From Haloferax denitrificans ATCC 35960 (lineage in GTDB: Archaea > Halobacteriota > Halobacteria > Halobacteriales > Haloferacaceae), in assembly GCF_000337795.1 (NCBI RefSeq), contig NZ_AOLP01000001.1, forward strand, positions 372,001 through 436,000: a stretch of 64,000 nt of DNA, in the 5' to 3' direction. This document shows, in pieces, positions 1 to 7,949 of the stretch; the first letter of the stretch is position 1; every line of letters starts with the position of its first letter. A model generated the notes under the pieces. That model was not told the origin of the DNA. It worked only from the letters and a program-made list of their open reading frames with translations, and made no database searches. A program made the position numbers and the translations under genes.

Positions 1-891
1 CGCGGCGCGGCCGACATGAAAGCGGGGCTCGCGGCGTGCGTCTTCGCGGCGCTCGACCTCCGCGACGCCGTCGAGGCTGGCGACCTCGCCCTCGACGGGC
101 GGGTCGTCGTCGAGAGCGTCGCCGGCGAGGAAGACGGGGGTATCGGGGCCGCGGCGGCCGCGCTCGACAACCCCTATCCGTTCGAGCGGGACGCCGCGCT
201 CGTCGCCGAGCCGACGCGGCTCAAGCCGGTCGTCGCCACCGAGGGGTCGGTGATGAAGCGACTCCACCTGACCGGGCGGACGGCGCACGCGGCCTCGCGG
301 TGGCGCGGGGTCGACGTCATCGAGAAGTTCGAGGCGATTCGGGAGGCGTTTTTCGACCTCGAAGCGGAGCGGACCGACGCGGTCTCCCACCCGCGTTTCG
401 ACTACCCGATACCGTGGCCGGTCTGCGTCGGCCGCGTCGAGGCGGGGTCGTGGGCGTCGAGCGTCGCGGGGACGCTCACCGCGGAGTGGCGACTCGGCGT
501 CGCGCCGGGCGAGACGGTCGCCGAGGTCGAAGCCGCGTTCGAGGAGCGACTGGCGCGCGTCGTCGCCGACGACGAGTGGCTGTCGGCGCACCCGCCGGCG
601 TTCGAGCGGTTTTCGGTGCAGTTCGAACCGGCGGAAATCGACGCCGACGAGCCGGTCGTGGAAGCGTTGCGGGCGGCGCTTCGGGCCGACGGCCGCGACG
701 ACGACCCGGTCGGCGCGACCTACGGCGCGGACTCGCGGCACTACGTGGAAGCGGGCATTCCGACGGTGCTGTTCGGACCCGGCGACATCGACAACGCGCA
801 CTTTCCGGACGAGACCGTCGAGTGGGCGGAAGTCGAGGTGGCGCGGGACGTGATTGGCGAGACGGCGACGCGGTTCCTTCAGTCGAGGTAG
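1..891 (+). CDS. M20 family metallopeptidase/amidohydrolase, 5' truncated by window edge
   Basis: Frame 1 is open from the first base and reads RGAADMKAGLAA at its start. This matches the M20 (ArgE/DapE/ACY1) motif in which the Asp before Met-Lys bridges the two zinc ions. ESVAGEEDGG follows, carrying the catalytic Glu pair. A dimerisation-type domain with GRTAHAAS comes next, and the C-terminus has the expected GPG and NAHFPDE (last zinc His). About 100 N-terminal residues lie outside the window. The family hydrolyses N-acyl amino acids or small peptides in the cytoplasm; the substrate cannot be told from this fragment. Its stop overlaps the 3' end of the convergent next gene by 13 bp. Confidence 0.85.
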   Translation, partial: RGAADMKAGLAACVFAALDLRDAVEAGDLALDGRVVVESVAGEEDGGIGAAAAALDNPYPFERDAALVAEPTRLKPVVATEGSVMKRLHLTGRTAHAASRWRGVDVIEKFEAIREAFFDLEAERTDAVSHPRFDYPIPWPVCVGRVEAGSWASSVAGTLTAEWRLGVAPGETVAEVEAAFEERLARVVADDEWLSAHPPAFERFSVQFEPAEIDADEPVVEALRAALRADGRDDDPVGATYGADSRHYVEAGIPTVLFGPGDIDNAHFPDETVEWAEVEVARDVIGETATRFLQSR

Positions 892-1553
892 TCGTCGAGG
901 GCGTCGGCGACCACGTCGCCGGGGGGCGCGTCTTCGAGCGAGGCGCGGCGGCGGAGTTCGAGGTAGACGTCGGCCGGGAGCGTCACGTCGAGCGTGCCGA
1001 TATCGACGCCGTGGTCGGCGAGGGCGTCAACGGCCGGCTTGCCGTCGTTGACCTCGCTGGCGAGGCGGCGGACCTCGCGGACGGTCAGTCCGGCGTCGAG
1101 CGTCGCCCACGCGAGGTGGAGCCGGGCGTCGCCGGAGACGCGGGCGATGTGCTTGGCGGCCGTGGGGGCGATGCGGCCGCGAGCGACGTGCCGGCGGACC
1201 GACTGCGGGAGGTCGTGGACGCGGGCCCACTTGCGAATGAAAGAGACGGACACGTCGCCGCCGGCGCGCTCGGCGGCGCGCTTGTAGGAGCCGACGCCGC
1301 GGACGAGCGCGGCGCAGGCGGCCGCGCCGCGGAGCATGAACACGTGGTCGTCGTCGCCGGCGGTGGATTCGGCGAACGAGCGAACCGTTCTGGCGGCCTC
1401 GGCGAGGCTGTCGGGGTCAGTGGGGTCGAAGCCGACGGCCTCGCGGGCGCGGTCGCCCGTGACGGCGGGGTCGCCGCGGACGACGGGTTCACCGACCGGT
1501 TCGCGTCGGTCGGCCGGAACCTCGGTCGTTCGTCGGCGTTCGTCGTTCGTCAT
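879..1553 (-). CDS. ParB-like HTH / ribbon-helix-helix haloarchaeal protein
   Basis: The 224-residue acidic protein has a charged, low-complexity N-terminus (1-45). A helical central part (about 86-168) contains SVSFIRKWARVHDLPQSVRR and IAPTAAKHIARV, which reads like the helix-turn-helix of ParB/KorB proteins. The last 37 residues (TLPADVYLELRRRASLE) resemble a ribbon-helix-helix domain. It may bind DNA, but no target is evident and no ParA-like partner is nearby. The promoter is clear: TTTTTAAG lies about 30 nt before the ATG, so the transcript is probably leaderless. The family looks haloarchaeal (DUF7119 is my best recollection, unverified). Confidence 0.75.
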   Translation of the reverse strand: MTNDERRRTTEVPADRREPVGEPVVRGDPAVTGDRAREAVGFDPTDPDSLAEAARTVRSFAESTAGDDDHVFMLRGAAACAALVRGVGSYKRAAERAGGDVSVSFIRKWARVHDLPQSVRRHVARGRIAPTAAKHIARVSGDARLHLAWATLDAGLTVREVRRLASEVNDGKPAVDALADHGVDIGTLDVTLPADVYLELRRRASLEDAPPGDVVADALDDYLD

Positions 1554-1669
1554 CTACGAATCGGTAACGCGTTGGGGCTTAAAAACGTCTCCCCGAGAGG
1601 CGAGATTCGCGCGAGAGCGGTCGGTCAACGGGGTTCGGACGGGTGGGAGTTCCGGCGGTCGGGGGCGAG

Positions 1670-1828
1670 TTACTCCTCGCGGGACTCAGAGAGGTGCGAC
1701 CAGATTTCGGTACAGCCCGCGCCGTCTTCGAGGTCCTTGAGGTGGGCCGCGGGGTCTTCGTCCTCCACCTCGGGGTCGGCCTCGGCGTCGCGGTCGCGTT
1801 CGGGTTCGAGTTCTGCCTCGCCGGTCAT
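1670..1828 (-). CDS. Small acidic haloarchaeal protein, 52 aa
   Basis: A 52-codon frame begins with ATG at 1828. It is extremely acidic at the N-terminus (MTGEAELEPERDRDAEADPE) and ends in a more ordered stretch, LKDLEDGAGCTEIWSHLSES, with one Cys and a conserved-looking Trp. That tail looks like a real protein rather than a shadow frame, and the region has no competing gene. Its start overlaps the stop of the preceding micro-ORF as ATGA, which suggests translational coupling. Function unknown. Confidence 0.6.
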   Translation of the reverse strand: MTGEAELEPERDRDAEADPEVEDEDPAAHLKDLEDGAGCTEIWSHLSESREE

Positions 1829-1914
1829 GCGTCTCCCTCCGTGGACTGTTCGAACAGCTCTGGGGCGACGTCGGCGGAGGCGTGTTGTCGGACGGCGGTG
1901 CGGTGGTCACTCAT
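1825..1914 (-). CDS. Micro-ORF, 29 aa, overlapping the following small gene
   Basis: ATG at 1914 opens a 29-residue frame (MSDHRTAVRQHASADVAPEL then FEQSTEGDA) whose TGA overlaps the next ATG by 4 nt. CTTATG about 27 nt upstream of the start is an acceptable haloarchaeal TATA element, so this micro-ORF would be the leaderless first gene of a two-gene transcript. It could also be the N-terminal part of the next protein separated by a frameshift. Too short to assign a function. Confidence 0.45.
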   Translation of the reverse strand: MSDHRTAVRQHASADVAPELFEQSTEGDA

Positions 1915-2132
1915 CACCACCACGTATCGGCCGGACCCGCATAAGGGAATCCGCACCTGTAATGTGTACCCCCACTCCCGGCTACCGGAACGGGTTGCCC
2001 CTACCTCTGACGGCCGATTTCGGCCACAATCGCACGACTACGGCGGGCCGACCGGCGAAACGCGCGTCGCGCTCCCCCGCGGGGTTTGCGGACGCCGTCC
2101 CGCATAGGTAGCCGGAGCCCGGAGGGTGAGGT

Positions 2133-2456
2133 ATGAGCGTCTCCCTGCGCGTCCTCGACGACGGGGCGTGGGTCTCCGTGAACGACGCCAGAGAAGTGAG
2201 CGTGAGCGAGCTCTGGCGGCTCGACGACCCGTCATTCTGTGGGTGCGAGCTTCCCGACTTCGTCGTCGAGAACGTCCTCGACGTCGGCGCGGACGGCAGA
2301 ACCGTCTCCGCGAAAGTGTACGGCCAGTGCATCGCCTGCGGCCAGACGGGCGTGCCCGGCTGGGTCCCGGTCGGCAGGCTCCGCGAGGGCGAATTCGTCG
2401 ATATCGACCGCGAGCGGGTCGTCCTCCCGGTTCGACGTGCCGACGACGACGAGTAG
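2133..2456 (+). CDS. Conserved haloarchaeal protein with Cys pairs
   Basis: The 107-residue protein starts at ATG 2133, after GGAGGGTGAGGT, a good ribosome-binding site. It contains two Cys pairs, C36/C38 (FCGCELP) and C66/C69 (GQCIACGQTG), separated by a beta-rich stretch. The arrangement suggests a small zinc- or metal-binding fold. It lies 88 bp before the nitrite/sulfite reductase gene on the same strand, but that gene has its own TATA element, so co-function is not implied. No function recognised. Confidence 0.75.
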   Translation: MSVSLRVLDDGAWVSVNDAREVSVSELWRLDDPSFCGCELPDFVVENVLDVGADGRTVSAKVYGQCIACGQTGVPGWVPVGRLREGEFVDIDRERVVLPVRRADDDE

Positions 2457-2544
2457 GCAACATTCTCCGCTTTTGGCCAGCACCGGGAAGGGTTGACGGT
2501 ACGCTCGGGGCCTTACGTGGGCACGTATATGGATATTCATACGA

Positions 2545-4323
2545 ATGCCCACGGACGTCGAACGCTGGAAGTCGGAGGTCTACGGTAACGAGATACGAGA
2601 GCACCTGCTCGAATTCGCCGAGCAGGGCTGGGACACCATCCCGGAAGACGAGCGAGACGCCTGGTTCGAGCGCTTCAAATGGTGGGGGCTGTACCACCAG
2701 CGCAACGGACAGGAGTCGTACTTCATGATGCGCATCGGGACGCCGAACGGCGTGCTGACGCCCGGTCAGACCGAAGTCGTCGCCGAGGTCGCCGACGAGT
2801 ACGCCCGCGGTCCGGCCGAAAATCCCATCTTCGGCAACGGCTACGTCGACTGGACGACCCGCCAGTCGATTCAGCTCCACTGGATTAAGCTGGAGGACAT
2901 CCCGGAAATCTTCGACAAGCTCGAATCGGTCGGGCTGTCGACCCAGCAGGCCTGCGGTGACTCGTGGCGCAACATCGTCGGCTGTCCCGTCGCCGGCAAG
3001 GACAAACACGAGCACGTCGACGCGCTCCCCGTCGCAATGGAGCTCAACGAGACGTTCAAGGGGAACGACGACCACTCGAACCTCCCGCGCAAGTGGAAGG
3101 TCTCTGTCACCGGGTGCCGCGAGGGCTGTGGTCAGGGCGACATCAACGACCTCGCGCTCGAACCCGCGACCAAGGAGATCGACGGCGAGGAGACGAAGGG
3201 CTTCAACATCCGCATCGGCGGCGGCCTCTCGCGTAACGAGCCGCGGCTCGCCCGCGACATCGACGTGTTCGTGACGCCCGAGCAGGCCCCCGAGGTGTCG
3301 GGAGCCATCTCCGCGCTGTTCCGCGAGAACGGCGACCGCGACAACCGCTACAACGCCCGCATCAAGTTCCTGATGGACGAGTGGGGCGCGGAGAAGTTCC
3401 GCAACGTCCTCCAAGAGGAGTACGTCGACTTCGAACTGGAGACCGCCGGCGACGACCTGCGCTCGGAGTACTCCTACAACTCCGGCTACGCCGACGGCGG
3501 CCACTCCGACCACGTCGGCATCCACGAGCAGGCCGACGGCAACTACTACGTCGGACTCGACGTCCTCGTCGGCCGCATGGGCGTCGACGACACGAAGGAA
3601 CTCGCCCGCGTCGCCGACGAGTACGGCTCCGGCGAGATTCGCATCACCCAGCGCCAGAACGTCATCATCACCGACGTGCCCGAGGAGAAGCTCGACGCGC
3701 TTCAGGACGAGGACCTCCTCGACCACTACTCGCCCGACCCGCACCCGTTCATGCGCGGCTCCATCGCCTGTACGGGCACCGAGTTCTGTTCGCTCTCCAT
3801 CGTGGAGACGAAAAACCGGCAGGTCCGCTACGCCCGCTGGCTCAAGGAGAACGTCGAACTCCCCGCGGGCGTCGAGGACTTCCACATCCACCTCTCGGGC
3901 TGTACGGCCTCCTGCGCCCAGCCGCAGATTGCCGACATCAGCCTCCGCGGCATGAAGACCCGCAAGGACGGCGAGCCGGTCGAGGCGCTCGACATCGGCC
4001 TCGGCGGCGGCCTCGGCGAGAACCCGAACTTCGCCGAGTGGGTCACCCAGCGCGTCCCCGTCGACGAGGTGCCGGGCGCAATCAAGAACCTGCTCGCCAA
4101 CTTCGAGGAGCGCCGCGAGGGCGACGAGACGTTCCGCGAGTTCGTCGCCCGGACGGACGAGGAGGACCTCGCCGAACTGGTCGAACCCGAAGAGACCAGC
4201 TACGAGGACCCGATGATGCACAACACGAAGCGCACGTGGTACCCCTACGCCGACGACGACAGCCTCGACGCGAGCCCCGCGCCGACCCACGGCGACGGCA
4301 CGCCCATCGCGAGCGACGACTGA
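2545..4323 (+). CDS. nirA: Ferredoxin-dependent nitrite/sulfite reductase
   Basis: The 592-residue enzyme has the duplicated NiR/SiR fold. The sirohaem-[4Fe-4S] ligands are in the C-terminal half: C409 and C415 (ACTGTEFC) and C453 and C457 (LSGCTASC). The N-terminal half has the matching TTRQSIQLHWI and GCREGCGQGDIND stretches. It reduces nitrite to ammonia or sulfite to sulfide with ferredoxin electrons in the cytoplasm; sequence alone does not settle which. Family length is normal. GTATATGG lies about 16-20 nt before the ATG. No nitrate reductase, nitrate transporter or cobA-type genes adjoin it here, unlike the assimilatory nas cluster of some Haloferax. Confidence 0.9.
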   Translation: MPTDVERWKSEVYGNEIREHLLEFAEQGWDTIPEDERDAWFERFKWWGLYHQRNGQESYFMMRIGTPNGVLTPGQTEVVAEVADEYARGPAENPIFGNGYVDWTTRQSIQLHWIKLEDIPEIFDKLESVGLSTQQACGDSWRNIVGCPVAGKDKHEHVDALPVAMELNETFKGNDDHSNLPRKWKVSVTGCREGCGQGDINDLALEPATKEIDGEETKGFNIRIGGGLSRNEPRLARDIDVFVTPEQAPEVSGAISALFRENGDRDNRYNARIKFLMDEWGAEKFRNVLQEEYVDFELETAGDDLRSEYSYNSGYADGGHSDHVGIHEQADGNYYVGLDVLVGRMGVDDTKELARVADEYGSGEIRITQRQNVIITDVPEEKLDALQDEDLLDHYSPDPHPFMRGSIACTGTEFCSLSIVETKNRQVRYARWLKENVELPAGVEDFHIHLSGCTASCAQPQIADISLRGMKTRKDGEPVEALDIGLGGGLGENPNFAEWVTQRVPVDEVPGAIKNLLANFEERREGDETFREFVARTDEEDLAELVEPEETSYEDPMMHNTKRTWYPYADDDSLDASPAPTHGDGTPIASDD

Positions 4324-4422
4324 GCGGGCAGACTGCGCTCGTCGCCGGTTCCCGGCGCGGTTCGTACCGGTGACGATTCCGCCGCGCTACCTATTTACGA
4401 CGACACCGAACACTACTCACAG

Positions 4423-4707
4423 ATGCCAGACCGAATCCTGAAGGTCAACGCCTACACGACGCTGGACCTCGTCGACGCGTCGGCGACGGGCCACGACTTC
4501 GAGGAGTCGGCGTTCGCCGTGTGCAACGTCACCTCGCCGCGGAAGCACCCCGACGAGATTACCCTCGAACTCGAACTCGACTGGACGCAACTCGACGCGC
4601 TCGCGCCGCACGCGGACAAGCTGACGCTGTCGCCCGAGGAGGCCCGGAAGCTCGCGGCCGACCTCGAAAAGCACGCCGACCGCGTCGAAGCCGAACAGCG
4701 CGACTGA
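4423..4707 (+). CDS. Small conserved haloarchaeal protein (DUF6360-like)
   Basis: A 94-residue acidic protein with start ATG 4423 and CTATTTACG about 30 nt upstream. The sequence KVNAYTTLDLVDAS, NVTSPRKHP and LSPEEARKLAADLEKHA looks well conserved, and I associate it with DUF6360. No catalytic motif is visible. It follows the nitrite/sulfite reductase by 99 bp on the same strand, with its own promoter. Function unknown. Confidence 0.8.
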   Translation: MPDRILKVNAYTTLDLVDASATGHDFEESAFAVCNVTSPRKHPDEITLELELDWTQLDALAPHADKLTLSPEEARKLAADLEKHADRVEAEQRD

Positions 4708-5026
4708 CCGCAGTCCCTCGATTTTCCGCGGCATCCCGGCGCTCAGAGCGGCGCGATCGGCCGCGCGACTCTCGGCGGGTCGTGACAACACCACCCGTGA
4801 TAACTTCTAACCCGGTTTAGTCAACGAATCGTGGCAAACGGTAACTCGAACTGTCGATTCGTACTGCAACGAGAGTAATCGTTAGACATATGACTTCGAG
4901 GGTCGCAGGATGTGTTGTGATACAGACGACGCCCTTACGCCGTCCACGCACCGAGCGTCGACCGCACTCCACCTCCCGCGCCCGCCCGGCGAATCGAACG
5001 CCGGCCACAGCGCGGGGGGTGGTGGC

Positions 5027-5947
5027 GTGAGCCGTCACCGGACCCTCGTCCTCTTCGTCGCGGCCGCGGTGCTGTTCGGCACCTCCTTCGTCGGCATCAA
5101 GGCCGCCATCGGCTCGGTCCCGCCGGTGCTGTTCGCCGCCTTCCGCGTCGACGTCGCCGCCGTCGTCCTCCTGACGCTCGTCGCCGTCCGCGGCGGCTAC
5201 TGGCTCCCGCGGACCCGCGCCGACGCCCTCGGCATCCTGGCCAGCGCCGCGTTCGTCCTCGGGGCGAACAACGTGTTCCTCTTCCTCGGCCAACAGCACG
5301 CGACGACCGGCGCGGCCGCCGTGATGTACAGCATCATGCCCGTCGCCTCCCCGGTGTTCGCCGTGTTGCTCCTCGACGACGCGCGCATCTCGGCGGTCGA
5401 CGCCGCCGGCATCCTGCTCGGACTCGTCGGCGTCGTCGTCATCGTCGGCCCCCAGAGCGTCCTCGGCGGCGGGAGCGTCGGACAGGCGCTCATCGTCTGT
5501 TCGGCGCTGTCGGTCGCCCTCGGAACCGTCCTGCTCAAGCGCGTCGGGCCCTCCATCGGGACGCTCCCGCAGACCGCGTGGGCGATGGCGGCCGCCGCCG
5601 TCGGCATCCACGCCGCGAGCCTCGGCCTCGGCGAGTCGGTCGCGCAGGTCGCGTGGTCGCCGGAACTCGTCGCCGCGATTCTCTACGTCGGCATGCCCGC
5701 GACCGCCGCGGCCTACCCGGTCTACTTCGCGCTCCTCGCGGAGGCCGGTCCCGTCCGCGGCAACCTCGTCGCCTACGCGATGCCCGTCGTCGCCACCGTC
5801 ACCGGCTGGGCGTTCCTCGGCGAGACCGTCTCGCCGGCGACCGTCCTCGGCTTCGGGGTCATCCTCTCGGGCTTCGTCTTGGTCCAGCGCGAGAGCGTCG
5901 CTCGGGTGGTCGGACTCCGGGGAAGCGTCCCCGCGGAAGCCGAGTGA
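5027..5947 (+). CDS. EamA/DMT-family transporter
   Basis: About 306 residues with ten predicted hydrophobic helices arranged as two EamA repeats; ALFGTSFVGIKAAIG-like and FLGETVSPATVLG are typical of drug/metabolite transporters. I chose the GTG at 5027 because GGGGGGTGGTGGC just upstream is a strong ribosome-binding site and the extra 39 residues from ATG 4910 look unlike protein. A TATA-like ATAGACAT stretch near 4880 would, however, favour the longer form. It sits tail to tail with a second EamA gene, 30 bp away. Substrate unknown. Confidence 0.85.
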   Translation: MSRHRTLVLFVAAAVLFGTSFVGIKAAIGSVPPVLFAAFRVDVAAVVLLTLVAVRGGYWLPRTRADALGILASAAFVLGANNVFLFLGQQHATTGAAAVMYSIMPVASPVFAVLLLDDARISAVDAAGILLGLVGVVVIVGPQSVLGGGSVGQALIVCSALSVALGTVLLKRVGPSIGTLPQTAWAMAAAAVGIHAASLGLGESVAQVAWSPELVAAILYVGMPATAAAYPVYFALLAEAGPVRGNLVAYAMPVVATVTGWAFLGETVSPATVLGFGVILSGFVLVQRESVARVVGLRGSVPAEAE

Positions 5948-5977
5948 GAAAACAGACCTCGAAGCGCGGCCCCGACG

Positions 5978-6925
5978 TCAGGCCGCGACCCGCCGCCGGA
6001 CCGCGACGGCGACGGACACCAGCGTCTCCTTTTTCATCGCCGCGAAGCCGAAGAAGATGGCTCCGAAGCCGACGAGCGCCGTCGCGTCGATGACGTGGCC
6101 GAGGAGCGCCCAGCTCATGAGCGCCGCGACCACGGGCTCGACGTAGCCGATGAGGTTGAGTTCGGTCGGCCCGAGGCGGTCCAAGAGTTCGAAGTAGAGG
6201 AGGAACGCCACCGCGCCGGAGACGAGCGTCAGATAGAGGAACGACGCGATGCCGGCGGGGGCGAACTCGATGGCCGAAAGCGACTCGCCGTTGGCGAGCG
6301 CCCAGCCGTGGAGCAGGACGCCGCCGCCGAGCATCGCCCACGCCTGCATCGACTGGACCGGGAGGTCGGTCCGGAGCGGGCGGGTGAGGACCGCGCCGAG
6401 CGCGAACGACACCGCGGCGAGGAAGATGAGGACGATGCCGAGGCCCTGCGTCGAACCGCCCGACCCGGAGAACGCCGAGACGGGGTCGGCGACGAGGACG
6501 ACGCCGGCGAAGCCGGCGAGGAGTCCGACCGTGCCGGTCCTCCCCAGCGAGCCCTCGGTGAGGACGAACGAGGCGAACACGGCGGTCAGGATGGGCGAGA
6601 GGCTGATGATGATAGAGGCCACCGCGCCGGGGACGTGTTCCTGTCCGAGGTACAGCAGGCCGTGGTGGGCGGCGATGATGAACACCGCGCCGATGGCGGT
6701 CGCGAGCAGTTCGTCTCTCGTCTCCGGCCGCCAGCGGTCGGTCGAGTAGCAGGCGTACGCCAGCATCACGAGACCCGCGAGTTCGTAGCGGAGCGCGGCG
6801 AAAGAGAGCGTCGGGAAGAACTCCAGGCCGACCTCGATGGCGACGAACGAGGTGCCCCACATCGCCGCGAGCGCGACGAAAAGCAGGGGCGTCGTCGGAA
6901 TGTTTCTCCAGGTGGTTCGCGTCAT
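5978..6925 (-). CDS. EamA/DMT-family transporter
   Basis: A 315-residue membrane protein with ten hydrophobic segments and two EamA repeats (MWGTSFVAIEVGLEFFP near the N-terminus, YVEPVVAALMSWALLG in the last repeat). The short basic tail VAVRRRVAA is probably cytoplasmic. It converges with another EamA gene that is clearly related but not a recent copy. The promoter lies in the AT-rich interval shared with the divergent Lrp-type regulator, so the regulator may control it; this is an inference from position only. Confidence 0.88.
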   Translation of the reverse strand: MTRTTWRNIPTTPLLFVALAAMWGTSFVAIEVGLEFFPTLSFAALRYELAGLVMLAYACYSTDRWRPETRDELLATAIGAVFIIAAHHGLLYLGQEHVPGAVASIIISLSPILTAVFASFVLTEGSLGRTGTVGLLAGFAGVVLVADPVSAFSGSGGSTQGLGIVLIFLAAVSFALGAVLTRPLRTDLPVQSMQAWAMLGGGVLLHGWALANGESLSAIEFAPAGIASFLYLTLVSGAVAFLLYFELLDRLGPTELNLIGYVEPVVAALMSWALLGHVIDATALVGFGAIFFGFAAMKKETLVSVAVAVRRRVAA

Positions 6926-7127
6926 AGTCGAATCTGTTTCAGTTCTCAGAGACGCGGCTTGTTAAAGTCTTCTACAAGAGATTCTGATTGAGTTGGAGTT
7001 TAGAATATATTTTCCGTGTTTAGCTGTAGCAGGCGTCATATAATTCGTGATAGTTCGATTGGAGTCGAGAGGTGGCGAAAACGGCGGACAGAACAAGGAC
7101 TTACGTCACCGACCGCAACGGGAGGGT

Positions 7128-7616
7128 ATGGACGAACGCGACGTGCGCCTGTTGAAGGCCATCGCGGACCTCGGGACGGGCAGTCCCGAGAAGCTACACG
7201 AAGCGACGGACATCCCCGTGTCGACCATCCACTACCGCCTGAACAACCTGAAAGACGACGGCGTCATCGAAAACGACCTCTACGACATCGACTTAGAGGC
7301 GTTCGGACTCGGCGTCACCGTGGTCGTGGAAGTGCTGGCGGACTACAGCGGGTCGTACGAGGAAGTCGGGAACAAACTGCTGGAGATAGAGGGCGTCACA
7401 CAGCTCTACTTCACGATGGGTGAGACGGACTTCATCGTCGTCGCCCACCTCGCGGACTCCGACCGCGTGGAGCGCCTCATCAGCGACTTCGAGGCGACGC
7501 CGGAGGTCGAGCGAACGAACTCGACGTTCGTCATCTCCTCGATGCGCGACAGCCACCGGGCGCTCCAGAGCTACACGCTGGAGACGCTCCTCGACGAGTT
7601 GGGTATCGAGGACTGA
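7128..7616 (+). CDS. Lrp/AsnC-family transcriptional regulator
   Basis: A 162-residue protein with an N-terminal winged helix (MDERDVRLLKAIADLG, VSTIHYRLNNLKDDGVI) and a C-terminal RAM/AsnC ligand-binding domain (GVTQLYFTMGETDFIVVAHL). The ATG at 7128 follows GGGAGGGT and gives the usual family length; a longer frame upstream has no protein character. It is divergent to an EamA transporter gene, a common arrangement for a regulator and the exporter it controls. The effector is probably an amino acid, but this is unproven. Confidence 0.88.
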   Translation: MDERDVRLLKAIADLGTGSPEKLHEATDIPVSTIHYRLNNLKDDGVIENDLYDIDLEAFGLGVTVVVEVLADYSGSYEEVGNKLLEIEGVTQLYFTMGETDFIVVAHLADSDRVERLISDFEATPEVERTNSTFVISSMRDSHRALQSYTLETLLDELGIED

Positions 7617-7660
7617 GAATCGGCCGGGAGCGTATCAGTGTTCGGGCCGTACCGTCGACC

Positions 7661-7936
7661 ATGGCGAACGACGTGCGGACGTGGCTTGTCGAACGGACCT
7701 ACTCGGACGACGAACAGAACATCATCATCCTCGTGTACGCGACCACCGACGGGACGCGCTACCATCGGAAGGAGCGCTCGCTGACGAGCTTCGAGTCCGA
7801 CGCGCGCGACACCTACGCCGCCGTCGACGTGCCCGAGGACGAACTGGGCCGCGTCGGCGACGAGGAGACGAGAGAAACCTACGCGGCCGCCGCGAGCGAG
7901 ATGGCCGAGTCCCACGAGCCGACCGACACGGTCTGA
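7661..7936 (+). CDS. Conserved haloarchaeal hypothetical protein, 91 aa
   Basis: A small acidic protein starting at ATG 7661, 44 bp after the Lrp-type gene. The N-terminal part (VRTWLVERTYSDDEQNIIIL, VYATTDGTRYHRKERSLTSF) predicts a compact beta fold; the C-terminus is helical and charged. No cysteines, membrane segments or catalytic motif are seen. It ends 13 bp before the 3' end of the convergent histidine kinase gene. Function unknown. Confidence 0.75.
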   Translation: MANDVRTWLVERTYSDDEQNIIILVYATTDGTRYHRKERSLTSFESDARDTYAAVDVPEDELGRVGDEETRETYAAAASEMAESHEPTDTV

Positions 7937-7949
7937 GCCGGGGGCCGGC

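Noticed and set aside
36-2111. Long plus-strand open frame (691 codons) at the left end
   Set aside because: Arginine-rich product that overlaps the peptidase in another frame and the ParB-like gene in antisense; typical high-GC shadow.
2038-4290. 750-codon minus-strand frame
   Set aside because: Antisense to the nitrite/sulfite reductase, whose motifs and codon use are clearly the real signal.
4910-5026. 39-residue N-terminal extension of the first EamA transporter
   Set aside because: Sequence is unlike a protein and a strong ribosome-binding site precedes the GTG at 5027; not excluded because a TATA-like element fits the longer form.
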